This document shows positions 16,901-25,598 of a stretch of DNA of 64,000 nucleotides, one piece after another. The stretch is from Janthinobacterium sp. J1-1 (GTDB taxonomy: Bacteria > Pseudomonadota > Gammaproteobacteria > Burkholderiales > Burkholderiaceae_D): assembly GCF_030944405.1 (NCBI RefSeq), contig NZ_CP132339.1, positions 1,364,001 to 1,428,000 of the forward strand, in the 5' to 3' direction. How positions within the stretch are numbered: the first letter of the stretch is position 1; each line of letters begins with the position of its first letter. The notes under the pieces were generated by a model, which saw nothing but the letters and a program-made list of their open reading frames with translations, had not been told where the DNA came from and made no database searches. Made by a program: the position numbers and the translations under genes.

Positions 16901-18645
16901 ACGTCGCCGTCTCGTTTGAAGAGCGCGCCCGCATGTTCGCGCTGCCACGCTCGTCGTGGGAAGACTACAGCAAGGAGCTGATCTCCGAGGGCGGCGGCGT
17001 GTACCCGCGCAGCGCCCGCAGCATCGAGCTGTCGCCGCAGATCCGTGCCGCGCTCGATATCGCGGAAACGTCCTTGCCGCCGGAAGAACTGATGCACCGC
17101 ATCCTGAAGTCGCCCGTCGACCTGTTCTATAACGGCGGCATCGGCACCTATATCAAGGCCTCGACCGAAACCCATGCGCAGGTCAAAGACCGCGCCAATG
17201 ACAATATCCGCGTCAACGGCAATGAGCTGCGCGTGAAAGTGGTGGCCGAGGGCGGCAACCTTGGCGCCACCCAGGCCGGCCGTATCGAATTCGCGCTGGC
17301 CGGTGGCCGCATCTTTACCGATGCGATTGACAATTCCGCCGGCGTCGACTGCTCGGACCATGAAGTGAATGTGAAGATCTGGCTGGACGTGGAAGTCAAT
17401 GCCGGCAAGCTGACGGAAGCGGAGCGCAACCGCGAGCTGTATGCGATGACGGACGATGTCGAACGCCTGGTCCTGCGCGACAACACGCAGCAGACGCATT
17501 TGCTGGTGCGCGAATTGCAGGCGCAAAGCGAGGGTGCGGTGCAGGATGGTTACGCCGCCCTGATCGCCAGCCTGGAAGAAGAGGGCGCCCTGTCGCGCGA
17601 CCTGGAGCAGCTGCCGACGGTGGCCGAACTGGCGCGCCGCAAGCAGGACGGCCGTGGCCTCACCACGCCGGAGCTGGCGGTGGTGATCGCGAATGTAAAA
17701 AACCGCTACAAGCGCATCCTGGCCGCCCTGCCATTGACGGACGAGAGCTGGGCCGAGCCGGTCCTGAAACCGTATTTCCCGTCGCTGCTGGTGGAAACCC
17801 GTTCCGCGCTCGACCATCCGCTGGCCAACGCCATCCTGGCCACCGTGCTGGCCAATGAAGTGGTCAACCGCTGCGGCCCGCTGATGCTGCGCGAACTGGC
17901 AAGCGAACATGGCGTGGATGAAGCGGCCGTGATCCTGGCCTGGGGCCAGGCCCTGGTGGCCCTGAACCTGGCGCCGGTGTTCGACGCGCTCGATGCGGAC
18001 GCCTTGACGATTCCGCGCGAAGTGTCGATCAAGGTCGATGCACAAACGCGCGCGCTGCAAAAAACCATGATCGCTGGCGTGCTGTCGGTGCCGGGCGAGC
18101 AATTGCGCGGCGCCGGCCTGGCCGAGCTGACCGGTTTGTTCGGCGCGCAATCGAAGCGCGAGCTGCTGCAAGCGGTCGGCATCAAGTCGGAAGCGGCGCT
18201 GGTGCCCGGCTTGACGCCGGCCTTTGTGCAGGCCTGGGATGCGGTCGATGCGCTGGACGTGGTGGCGGGCTTCCTGTTCCCGGCCCTGTCGGTGCCGCGC
18301 CCTGCGGCGATGGACCTGGCGGCGTTCCTGCAAGTGGGCCTGGCCCTGCGCAGCCAGGCCGGCATCGATACGCTCGAGCGCGGCCTGAAGCTGGCGGCGC
18401 AAGGCAAGTCGCAGGAACAGTTGCGCAGCTATGCGCAGCAAGCCCTGCGCCGTACGCAACAGCGCTTGCTGACGCAGGTGCTGGCGCGCGCCGAGCAAGG
18501 TGAAGGCAATGCCGTCGATGCGGTGACGAGCGCGCTGGGCCTGTCGGCCTATGTGGCGGCGACGGAACTGGAACAAGCCATGCTGGACGTCTGGACTTTG
18601 TCCGAGACGGTCAACAAGGGCGTGCCGGCGGAAGCGGCGGCCTGA
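13948..18645 (+). CDS. gdhB: NAD-dependent glutamate dehydrogenase (large, ~180 kDa type)
   Basis: At 1565 residues this belongs to the large NAD-GDH family. It oxidatively deaminates glutamate to 2-oxoglutarate and ammonia. The long N-terminal half carries ACT-like regulatory modules. The catalytic core begins near residue 760 with [36 protein letters not shown] and includes [19 protein letters not shown]. The ATG has GGAGATG upstream. Its stop overlaps the astE start (TGATG), so it is part of the AST operon. This is unusual beside canonical aruCFGDBE. In P. aeruginosa the same enzyme is arginine-inducible and under ArgR, so the linkage makes metabolic sense. Confidence 0.96.
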   Translation: [1565 protein letters not shown]

Positions 18646-19652
18646 TGACGGCGGACGCGACACAATCTGGCGGCTTGCCGCCAGCCGTGCAGGCGCTGGC
18701 GCAGGCGGACTTCGGCGCTGTTGCGCAGCTGTTCGCCGATGCCGGCTTTGCCGTGGCGCTGCCGGCGCCCGGCATGCTGCAGGTGAAGTCCCATTCTGCG
18801 GACCTCAATCGCCCCAGCGTGGTGCTGTCGGTCGGCGTGCATGGCGACGAGACGGGGCCGATCGAAGTGCTGGCCCATCTGCTCGACGCGCTGTCGCGCG
18901 ATGCGCACTCCTTGGCGGTCGACCTGCTGGTGTGTGTCGGCAATGTCGACGCCATCCGCGCCGGCAAGCGCTTTATCGATGCGGACCTGAACCGCATGTT
19001 CCGTCCCGTGCGCGGCAGTCTGGCGCAAGCGGCGGAAAGCGCGCGCGCCGATGACATGATCGCGGCAACCAGCGCGTTCTTCGGCGATGCGGGGCCAGTG
19101 CGCTGGCATCTGGACCTGCATACCGCGATCCGCCCGTCCGTCTACCCGACGTTCGCCATCGTGCCGGACCTGGTGGAAGAGGGCGCCAAGGCGGCGCTGA
19201 TAGCCTGGCTGGGCCAGGCGGCGATCGGCGCCATCATCATGAATCCGCAATCGGCCGGCACCTACAGCTATTACTCGGCCGAGCATTGCGGCGCGGCCGC
19301 CAGCACGGTGGAACTGGGTCGCGTGGGCACCCTGGGCCAGAATGATTTATCGCTGTTCGACGACGTGGCGCAGGCGCTCGATGGCCTGTTGCGCGGCTTG
19401 CCGCAGCAAGCCGTCAAGGCGGCGCCGCATGTGTTCAAGGTGGCGCAGGAAATCATCAAGCACAGCGATGAATTCCGCATGGCGTTTGACCGCGGCACGC
19501 ACAATTTCACGTCGCTGCCGCAGCATGCCGTGATCGCCAGCGATGGCGACACGGTCTACACGGTACAACATGCGGAAGAGCTGGTGGTGTTTCCGAATCC
19601 CGATGTGCGCGTGGGACTGCGGGCCGGGCTGATGGTGGTGCGCGTGGCCTGA
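18645..19652 (+). CDS. astE: Succinylglutamate desuccinylase
   Basis: A 335-residue zinc-dependent hydrolase (AstE/aspartoacylase family, M14-like fold) that splits N-succinylglutamate into succinate and glutamate, the last AST step. Zinc ligands are visible in SVGVHGDETGP (His, Glu) and WHLDLHTAIR (His), and the catalytic Glu in ASTVELGRVG. DADLNRMFRP is the conserved substrate Arg/Asn region. The ATG overlaps the stop codon of the upstream dehydrogenase by one base (TGATG), indicating translational coupling. A strong terminator follows, marking the end of the operon. Confidence 0.95.
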   Translation: MTADATQSGGLPPAVQALAQADFGAVAQLFADAGFAVALPAPGMLQVKSHSADLNRPSVVLSVGVHGDETGPIEVLAHLLDALSRDAHSLAVDLLVCVGNVDAIRAGKRFIDADLNRMFRPVRGSLAQAAESARADDMIAATSAFFGDAGPVRWHLDLHTAIRPSVYPTFAIVPDLVEEGAKAALIAWLGQAAIGAIIMNPQSAGTYSYYSAEHCGAAASTVELGRVGTLGQNDLSLFDDVAQALDGLLRGLPQQAVKAAPHVFKVAQEIIKHSDEFRMAFDRGTHNFTSLPQHAVIASDGDTVYTVQHAEELVVFPNPDVRVGLRAGLMVVRVA

Positions 19653-19674
19653 TTGTTTACTGATGCACAAGTCT

Positions 19675-19713
19675 ATGGCGCCAGCGCGGGGTTACCTGCC
19701 TGGCGCCATTTTT
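19675..19713 (+). terminator. Rho-independent terminator ending the AST operon
   Basis: ATGGCGCCAG and CTGGCGCCAT form a perfect 10-bp stem with a 15-base loop, followed by TTTTT. It lies 23 bp after the astE stop codon. Confidence 0.9.
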
Positions 19714-19802
19714 GTTATTTCATTCCGCACGGCAATAATTATCCATCGAGCAATTATTTCATTTAGAATAACTGCTTCTCCCTCATCATCCCTGGATATC
19801 GT

Positions 19803-20759
19803 ATGTTGAAACAGCTGCTGGCCGTTGTGTGCCTGTCTTTTGCCGGCCTGATGGCCAGCGCCCATGCCGCCGACAAGCCGGCCGCGCCGGAGATGACGGC
19901 GGAACAGTTCCTGGCGCAGTTGAAATTCCAGCGCGGCAAGATCACCTTGCCTGGTGGTATCGCCACCCTCGATTTGCCCGCCAATTTCCGCTATCTGTCG
20001 CCGGCCGACGCCGAGCGCGTGCTGGTTGACGCCTGGGGCAATCCACCGGGTTTCGAGTCGCTGGGCATGATCGTGCCGGCCGCCACCAGCGTGCTCGAGC
20101 GCGATAGCTGGGGCGTGATCGTCACCTATGAAAAGGACGGCCATATCAAGGACGACGATGCGGACAGCATCAAGTACGACGAACTGCTGAAAGACATGCA
20201 GGCATCCGTCCTGGAAGGCAACAAGCAGCGCAAGGAACAGGGTTATCCCGCCATCCATTTGATGGGCTGGGCGGAAAAACCCAGCTACGCCAAGGACAGC
20301 CATAAACTGTACTGGGCCAAGGACCTGATGGCCGATGGCGGCGCACATTCGCTCAACTACAACGTGCGCGTGCTGGGCCGAGAAGGCGTGCTGAACCTGA
20401 ACGCCATCGCCGGCATGGACCAGATCGACACGATTAAACAGGAGATGCGGCAAGTGACGGCGTTTACCGAATTTACGCCCGGTAACCGCTATGCCGACTT
20501 CGACAGCAAGACCGACAAGGTGGCCGAATATGGCCTGGCGGCGCTGGTGGCCGGTGGCGTGGCGAGCAAGCTGGGCCTGTTCGGCAAGCTGATCGCGCTG
20601 CTGCTGGCTTTCAAGAAAGTGCTGCTGGTGGTGCTGTTCGGCGGTGCCACGGCGATCTGGAAATTTTTCACGGGCCGGCGCAAGCAGCCTCAACCGATAC
20701 CGGTGGCCGACAGCCAGCCGCTGCATGCGGCCGACGGCAAGGTTAACCTGGACAAGTAG
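19803..20759 (+). CDS. DUF2167 domain-containing membrane-anchored protein
   Basis: A 318-residue protein with a cleavable signal peptide (MLKQLLAVVCLSFAGLMASAHA) and a DUF2167 body: ITLPGGIATLDLPANFRYLSPADAERVLVDAWGNPPG, GMIVPA, WGVIVTYEKDGHIKDDDA and HLMGWAEKPSYAKDSHKLYWAK. Two closely spaced hydrophobic segments near residues 240-290 precede a basic cytosolic-type tail (FTGRRKQPQP). The family is widespread and of unknown function; members sit in the inner membrane with a large periplasmic domain. It is a single gene following the AST terminator, with AT-rich upstream DNA likely holding its promoter. Confidence 0.85.
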   Translation: MLKQLLAVVCLSFAGLMASAHAADKPAAPEMTAEQFLAQLKFQRGKITLPGGIATLDLPANFRYLSPADAERVLVDAWGNPPGFESLGMIVPAATSVLERDSWGVIVTYEKDGHIKDDDADSIKYDELLKDMQASVLEGNKQRKEQGYPAIHLMGWAEKPSYAKDSHKLYWAKDLMADGGAHSLNYNVRVLGREGVLNLNAIAGMDQIDTIKQEMRQVTAFTEFTPGNRYADFDSKTDKVAEYGLAALVAGGVASKLGLFGKLIALLLAFKKVLLVVLFGGATAIWKFFTGRRKQPQPIPVADSQPLHAADGKVNLDK

Positions 20760-20829
20760 CGTGCCGCGTGCGCACGGCTTCGGCCGGCCTCGGCTACACT
20801 GGCTGATCGCCAACACTCAGGAGTGAAGA

Positions 20830-21339
20830 ATGTCCGTATCCATGTACCAGGCCACCGTCCCCGTCTTCGTGCGCGGCTTGCGCGTCGTTTCAAACCTGCT
20901 GGAAAAAGCGCAGGCCCATGTCGAGCAGGGCGGCATCGTGCCGGAAATTCTACTGGGTGCGCGGCTGGCGCCCGACATGCTGGACCTGACGGCGCAGGTG
21001 CAGCGGGTCAGCGATACGGCCAAGCTGTCGGTCCAGCGCCTGAGCGCGATTCCCGCGCCCAAATTCGAGGACAATGAAACGTCGTTCGAGCAGCTGCAGC
21101 AGCGCATCGCCGACACCATCGCCTATGTCGAAGGCGTGAATGCCGGCCAGATGGCGGGCAGCGCCCAGCGCGAAGTGGTGCTGAACTGGACCGACGAGGG
21201 CACGAAGTTTGCCGGTGACGATTATCTGCTCAGCTTTGCGCTGCCGAACTTCTATTTTCACGTTTCGATGGTGCACGCCATCCTGCGCAACAACGGCGTC
21301 ACCATCGGCAAGCTCGACTATCTCGGTCCTTACGACTGA
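20830..21339 (+). CDS. DUF1993 domain-containing protein
   Basis: A 169-residue DUF1993 protein: MYQATVPVFVRGLRVVSNLLEKA, GARLAPDMLDLTAQVQRVSDTAK and FYFHVSMVHAILRNNGVTIGKLDYLG are the family signatures. The fold is a helical bundle related to DinB-like proteins, but the metal-binding His triad of DinB is not obvious. Function is unknown. CAGGAGTGAAGA precedes the ATG. A TACACT box about 30 bp upstream could be a -10 element. It is a single gene, convergent with the glycine-zipper gene. Confidence 0.85.
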   Translation: MSVSMYQATVPVFVRGLRVVSNLLEKAQAHVEQGGIVPEILLGARLAPDMLDLTAQVQRVSDTAKLSVQRLSAIPAPKFEDNETSFEQLQQRIADTIAYVEGVNAGQMAGSAQREVVLNWTDEGTKFAGDDYLLSFALPNFYFHVSMVHAILRNNGVTIGKLDYLGPYD

Positions 21340-21345
21340 TTTTTA

Positions 21346-21897
21346 TTAACGCTGCGGCTGCTGCACCTGGTTCTGCACCGCATTGCCCAGGAAGCCGCCG
21401 CCGATCACGCCGGCCACCGTCGCCAGCGCCTTGCCGCGGCCACCGCCCACCTGGTTGCCGATCAGGCCGCCAATTACGGCGCCGGTGCCGATGCCCACAT
21501 AGTTGGGCTGGGCGGGCGCCTGTGCCTGTACTGGCTGCTGGCGTACCGGTTCGCGGTAGGCGTAATCGTCGTCGCGGCTGGCTGGGCGCGCTTGCGCCAC
21601 GCGGTGGACCACGCGTTTGTGCACGACCGGTGCTGGCGCTGCTTGGGCTACCACGGGTGCGGCCACTGGCGCTGCAACCGGGGCCAGCGCTTGCGGCGCC
21701 ACTGGCGTGGCCAGCGGGGCTGCCAGGTTAGTGGCCGCCAGCTCTGCCGGCACGGCCGGCGCATTGTTGGCGCGCGAGTTCGGCAAGATGCCGGCAATCG
21801 ATGCCGCGCCGACCAGGCACAGTACCGTGGCGGAAATGGCGGCGCCGGCCATCAAGGGGTGGATGCGGGCGGTGGTGCTGGTGGCGGTGCTGTTCAT
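21346..21897 (-). CDS. Glycine-zipper 2TM domain protein
   Basis: A 183-residue protein with an N-terminal hydrophobic segment (AAISATVLCLVGAASIAGIL), a long Ala/Pro/Val low-complexity linker (residues 50-105), a basic patch (HKRVVHRV) and a C-terminal glycine-zipper (GIGTGAVIGGLIGNQVGGGRGKALATVAGVIGGGFLGNAV). Such proteins sit in the cell envelope and resemble the SlyB/Rick_17kDa group; the zipper packs as paired helices. The start MNSTATS has CAGGA upstream, and the longer frame adds unlikely sequence. It lacks the lipobox of true SlyB lipoproteins. Role unknown, possibly envelope stability. Confidence 0.8.
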   Translation of the reverse strand: MNSTATSTTARIHPLMAGAAISATVLCLVGAASIAGILPNSRANNAPAVPAELAATNLAAPLATPVAPQALAPVAAPVAAPVVAQAAPAPVVHKRVVHRVAQARPASRDDDYAYREPVRQQPVQAQAPAQPNYVGIGTGAVIGGLIGNQVGGGRGKALATVAGVIGGGFLGNAVQNQVQQPQR

Positions 21898-22057
21898 GCT
21901 GGTCTCCTGAAAAACAATGTCTGGGTTGACGATGTGTCCAGAGTACCGGTGCTCCTCGCGGCAGGATAGACGTTGCGCTGTATCAAACGTAAGCAGGTGT
22001 AATCCACCGTTTTTCTGATCGCGGTACCATCTGTGCTTCATCAAGCCGGAGTCATCC

Positions 22058-23170
22058 ATGAGCCAGTTATTCACGCCTTACCAGTTGGGCCCCCTGTCCC
22101 TGGTCAACCGCATCGCCATCGCCCCCATGTGCCAGTACTCGGCCGAGAACGGCAACGCCACCGACTGGCACATGATCCACCTGGGCCATCTGGCGCTGTC
22201 GGGCGCGGGCGTGCTGATGACGGAGGCGACCGCTGTCTCGCCGGAGGGGCGCATTTCGGCCGAGGACCTGGGCCTGTGGTCGGATGCCAACCAGCAAGCG
22301 CTGGGCAAGGTGGTGCAGGCGATACGCCGCCATGCATCGATGCCGCTAATCGTGCAGCTGGGCCACGCGGGGCGCAAGGCGTCGAGCCGCGCGCCGTGGC
22401 AGGGCGGCAACTGCGTGCACTTGTCGGAAGGCGGCTGGCAGACGGTGGCGCCGTCGGCGCTGGCCCATGCACCCGGTGAAACGGTGCCGATCGCGCTCGA
22501 TGAGGTCGGTTTGCTGCAAGTAAAAGCCGCGTTTGTCGCCGCCGCCAAGCGGGTCCATGCGCTCGGCATCGAAGGCATCGAACTGCATGGCGCGCATGGC
22601 TATCTGCTGCATCAGTTTTTGTCGCCGCTGGCCAACCAGCGCACGGACGCGTATGGCGGCAGCCTGGAAAACCGCATGCGCTTTCCGCTGGAAGTGTACG
22701 AGGCCGTGCGCGCTGCCGTGCCCGCCAGCGTGGCGGTCGGCATGCGCATCTCCGCCACCGACTGGGTCGAGGGCGGCTGGGAGATCGAGCAAAGCGTGCG
22801 GTTTGCCCATGCACTCAAGCGCCTCGGTGCCGACTTTATCCACGTGTCCAGCGGTGGCGTGTCGCCGCAGCAGCAGATTCCCCTCAGCCCCGGCTACCAG
22901 GTGGGCTTTGCCGAACGCATCAAGGCAGAAACCGGCATGCCGACCATCAGTGTCGGCCTGATCACCGAGGCGCAGCAGGCCGAAGACATTATCGCCGGCG
23001 GCCAGTCCGACATGGTGGCGCTGGCGCGCGCCATGCTGTTCGATCCGCGCTGGCCCTGGCATGCGGCGGCCAAACTGGGCGCCCAGGTGCAGGCCCCGCC
23101 GCAGTACTGGCGCTCGCAGCCGCGCGAGTATAAAAACCTGTTTGGCGACACGACGCAAGGCCAGCGTTAG
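22058..23170 (+). CDS. NADH:flavin oxidoreductase / old yellow enzyme (YqjM-like)
   Basis: A 370-residue FMN-dependent ene-reductase with a TIM-barrel fold. The N-terminus YQLGPLSLVNRIAIAPMCQYSAENG contains the Cys and Tyr typical of the YqjM/NamA (thermophilic-like) subgroup. The substrate-binding His pair is in GIELHGAHGYLLHQFLSPLANQRTDAYGGSLENR. It uses NAD(P)H to reduce alpha,beta-unsaturated carbonyls or nitro compounds; the physiological substrate is not deducible. GGAG lies 7 bp before the ATG. It is monocistronic as far as can be seen. Confidence 0.92.
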   Translation: MSQLFTPYQLGPLSLVNRIAIAPMCQYSAENGNATDWHMIHLGHLALSGAGVLMTEATAVSPEGRISAEDLGLWSDANQQALGKVVQAIRRHASMPLIVQLGHAGRKASSRAPWQGGNCVHLSEGGWQTVAPSALAHAPGETVPIALDEVGLLQVKAAFVAAAKRVHALGIEGIELHGAHGYLLHQFLSPLANQRTDAYGGSLENRMRFPLEVYEAVRAAVPASVAVGMRISATDWVEGGWEIEQSVRFAHALKRLGADFIHVSSGGVSPQQQIPLSPGYQVGFAERIKAETGMPTISVGLITEAQQAEDIIAGGQSDMVALARAMLFDPRWPWHAAAKLGAQVQAPPQYWRSQPREYKNLFGDTTQGQR

Positions 23171-23322
23171 AGGAGCAATCCCGCATCCTCTGCTACACTG
23201 GCCGCTCTTTACCTCATTCTCCAGGACATTCGACATGCGCCATTGATACTGCCGTGCTTGTGCACGGCCCAGCCCATCCCGCCACCGCGCGGGTTCGCCA
23301 GCCTTGTACAAGGAGTATCCGC

Positions 23323-24921
23323 ATGCCTGCATTACTGCAACTCGACCATCTTTCCCATGTGCTGCCCGATGGCACGCCCTTGTTTCACCACTTGCAGTTT
23401 TCCTTCACGCCGCAGCGCGTCGGCCTGGTCGGCGCCAATGGCGTGGGCAAGAGCGTGCTGGCGCGCTTGCTGGCCGGCCAGCTGATGCCCGGCAGCGGCG
23501 CCGTGCGCTGCGACGGCCTGGTCCATTATGTGGCGCAGGAACTGGCTCCCGAGCACTTTCCCACGGTTGCCGCGCTGGCCGGCGTCGATGGCGTGCTGGC
23601 CGCGCTCGATCGCATTGCCTTTGGTGCCATCGATGAAGCGGACTACGCGCTGGTGGGCGAGCGCTGGGATGCCGGTGCGCGCCTGCGGCAAGCCCTGGAC
23701 GAGATCGGCCTGGGCCAGTTGCGGCCCGATACGTCCACGGCCAGCCTGAGCGGTGGCGAACGCCAGCGGATCGCGCTGGCCGGCGCCTGGCTGTCGCAGG
23801 CCGACTGGCTGATTCTTGATGAGCCGAGCAATCATCTCGATGCCACCCAGCGCGCCAGGCTGGTGCAGCAAATTGCGCGCTGGCCGCGCGGCTTGCTGCT
23901 GCTCAGCCATGACCGCGGTCTGCTGGCGCATGTGGACGAGATCGTCGAGCTGTCGTCCCGGGGCTTGCGCAGCTACGGTGGCAATTACGCGTTTTATGCA
24001 CAGCAGCGCGCGGCCGAGCAGGCCGGTTTTGCCAGTGCCCTGCAGGCGGAAAAAGCCGCTGAAAAACGCGGGCAGCGCGAGGCGCACAAACTGGCAGAAC
24101 GCCAGCAGCGCCATGTGGCGCGCGGCGAACGCGACGGCCGTCACGCCAATCAAAGCAAGCTGCTGCTCGATGCGCGAAAAGAAGGCAGCCAGGACAGCCA
24201 GGGCAAGCTGCGCCTGCGCGCGCAGGCGGCCCGGGCCGAGCGCCAGCAGCGGGTACGCGAGGCCAGCGAACGCTGTGCGCCCGATGCCGAGCGCCTGCTG
24301 CTGGCGCCCGACACTCGCGTGCCGAATGGCAAGCTGATGCTGGAATTGCGTGGTCTGGTCTTGCCGCACGGCAGTGCGCAGCCGTTTGAACTGCTGCTGT
24401 CCGGTCCGCGCCGGCTGGCCGTCACGGGCGACAATGGCAGCGGCAAGTCGACCCTGCTGCGCGTGATCGCCGGCCTGCTGGCCCCAAGCAGCGGCGAGGC
24501 GATCTGCCATGGCAGGCTGGCCTGGCTGGACCAGCATGCGGGCAGCCTTGACGGCGAGCTGAGCGCCGTGCAGCGCTTGCAGGCGCGCCATCCCACCATG
24601 GCGGAAGGCGAGTTGCGCACGCGGCTGGCGCTGCTGGGCATTGCCGGCGCGCGCGCCACCATGGCCAGCCGTTTGCTCAGCGGCGGCGAACGGATGAAGG
24701 TGGCGCTGGCGGCCGAGCTGTATGCCGAGGCACCGCCACAAATGCTGCTGCTCGACGAGCCCGACAATCACCTGGACCTGGCCAGCTTGCAAGCCCTGGA
24801 GCGGATGCTGGCGCAGTACCAGGGCGCCTTGCTGGTGGTCTCGCACGATCACGCCTTCCTGCAACAATTGCGCCTCGACCAGCCCGGCCTGCACCTGGCC
24901 GCCAAGGCGGAAAACAGGTGA
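23323..24921 (+). CDS. ABC-F family ATP-binding cassette protein
   Basis: A 532-residue soluble protein with two ABC ATPase domains and no membrane segment. Walker A motifs are GANGVGKSV (near residue 40) and GDNGSGKST (near residue 370). Signature motifs are LSGGERQRIALAG and LSGGERMKVALA, and Walker B is LILDEPSNHLD and LLLDEPDNHLD. A charged helical linker rich in Lys, Arg and Gln joins the domains. ABC-F proteins act on the ribosome; which subfamily this is (Uup-, EttA-, YheS-like or a resistance factor) is unclear, and its short linker and sequence differ from classic Uup. The ATG at 23323 follows AAGGAG. The gap 23171-23322 holds a TACACT -10-like box and no gene. Confidence 0.9.
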   Translation: MPALLQLDHLSHVLPDGTPLFHHLQFSFTPQRVGLVGANGVGKSVLARLLAGQLMPGSGAVRCDGLVHYVAQELAPEHFPTVAALAGVDGVLAALDRIAFGAIDEADYALVGERWDAGARLRQALDEIGLGQLRPDTSTASLSGGERQRIALAGAWLSQADWLILDEPSNHLDATQRARLVQQIARWPRGLLLLSHDRGLLAHVDEIVELSSRGLRSYGGNYAFYAQQRAAEQAGFASALQAEKAAEKRGQREAHKLAERQQRHVARGERDGRHANQSKLLLDARKEGSQDSQGKLRLRAQAARAERQQRVREASERCAPDAERLLLAPDTRVPNGKLMLELRGLVLPHGSAQPFELLLSGPRRLAVTGDNGSGKSTLLRVIAGLLAPSSGEAICHGRLAWLDQHAGSLDGELSAVQRLQARHPTMAEGELRTRLALLGIAGARATMASRLLSGGERMKVALAAELYAEAPPQMLLLDEPDNHLDLASLQALERMLAQYQGALLVVSHDHAFLQQLRLDQPGLHLAAKAENR

Positions 24922-25075
24922 TTGTCGGTATAATCCACTGAATAACCACGCCTATTTGTGAACTTAAACTGGGCATTCCCCCCTATGATGGGGTTTAATC
25001 TGGAATTGTTGTCACAGTTATATTTCATGTGCGCCGCTCTGGTCATCGTTCACTTTGTTTTATTGGAGAAATAGC

Positions 25076-25537
25076 ATGTCGTTTTACGAAAAATTGAAAG
25101 CCCTCAATATCGAATTGCCGACCGTTGCCGCGCCGGCCGCCGCCTATGTGATGCATGCGCGCACCGGCAATACCGTGTTCCTGTCCGGCCACCTGGCCAA
25201 GAAGGACGGCAAGGTCTGGGTCGGCCAGCTGGGCAAGGACACGACCACGGAAGAAGGCAAACTGGCCGCGCGCGGCATCGCCATCGAACTGATCGCCACC
25301 CTGCAGGATGCCTGTGGCGGCGACCTGAACAAGGTCAAGCGCATCGTCAAGGTGATGAGCCTGGTCAATTCCACGCCCGACTTCACCGAGCAGCACCTGG
25401 TCACTAATGGCGCCTCGGAACTGTTCGTCGAGGTGTTCGGCGACAGCGGCAAGCACGCACGTTCCGCGTTTGGCGTGGCGCAGATTCCACTGGGTGCGTG
25501 CGTCGAGATCGAATTGATTGCAGAGCTGGCAGAATAA
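25076..25537 (+). CDS. RidA/YjgF family protein
   Basis: A 153-residue member of the YjgF/YER057c/UK114 family, longer form. The motifs VFLSGHLAKKDGKVWVGQLGKDTTTEEG and HARSAFGVAQIPLGACVEIELIAEL match the family; the conserved Arg (HARSAFG) and Glu (CVEIE) line the pocket used by RidA to hydrolyse reactive enamines and imines from PLP enzymes. The longer-form subgroup is biochemically less well characterised. TTGGAG precedes the ATG at 25076. It sits 61 bp before an amino-acid permease, suggesting amino-acid metabolism. Confidence 0.88.
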   Translation: MSFYEKLKALNIELPTVAAPAAAYVMHARTGNTVFLSGHLAKKDGKVWVGQLGKDTTTEEGKLAARGIAIELIATLQDACGGDLNKVKRIVKVMSLVNSTPDFTEQHLVTNGASELFVEVFGDSGKHARSAFGVAQIPLGACVEIELIAELAE

Positions 25538-25547
25538 ATGCATTAAC

Positions 25548-25574
25548 TGCACCGGCACGCAAGCGGCCGGTGCA
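25548..25574 (+). other. Hairpin between the RidA-like and permease genes
   Basis: TGCACCGGC pairs with GCCGGTGCA (9 bp) over a 9-base loop. The following TCATAAAAAG has no T-run, so it is not a typical terminator. It may adjust transcript levels between the two genes. Confidence 0.45.
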
Positions 25575-25598
25575 TCATAAAAAGACGGAGACGAAGTA

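Noticed and set aside
10958..18663. Very long minus-strand open frames opposite the AST operon and the glutamate dehydrogenase gene
   Set aside because: They mirror high-GC codon bias of the plus-strand genes. Translations are Arg/His/Gln-rich without motifs, while the plus strand carries full enzyme signatures.
25548..25574. Rho-independent terminator after the RidA-like gene
   Set aside because: The stem is good, but the following bases are TCATAAAAAG with no T-run, so only a hairpin is reported.
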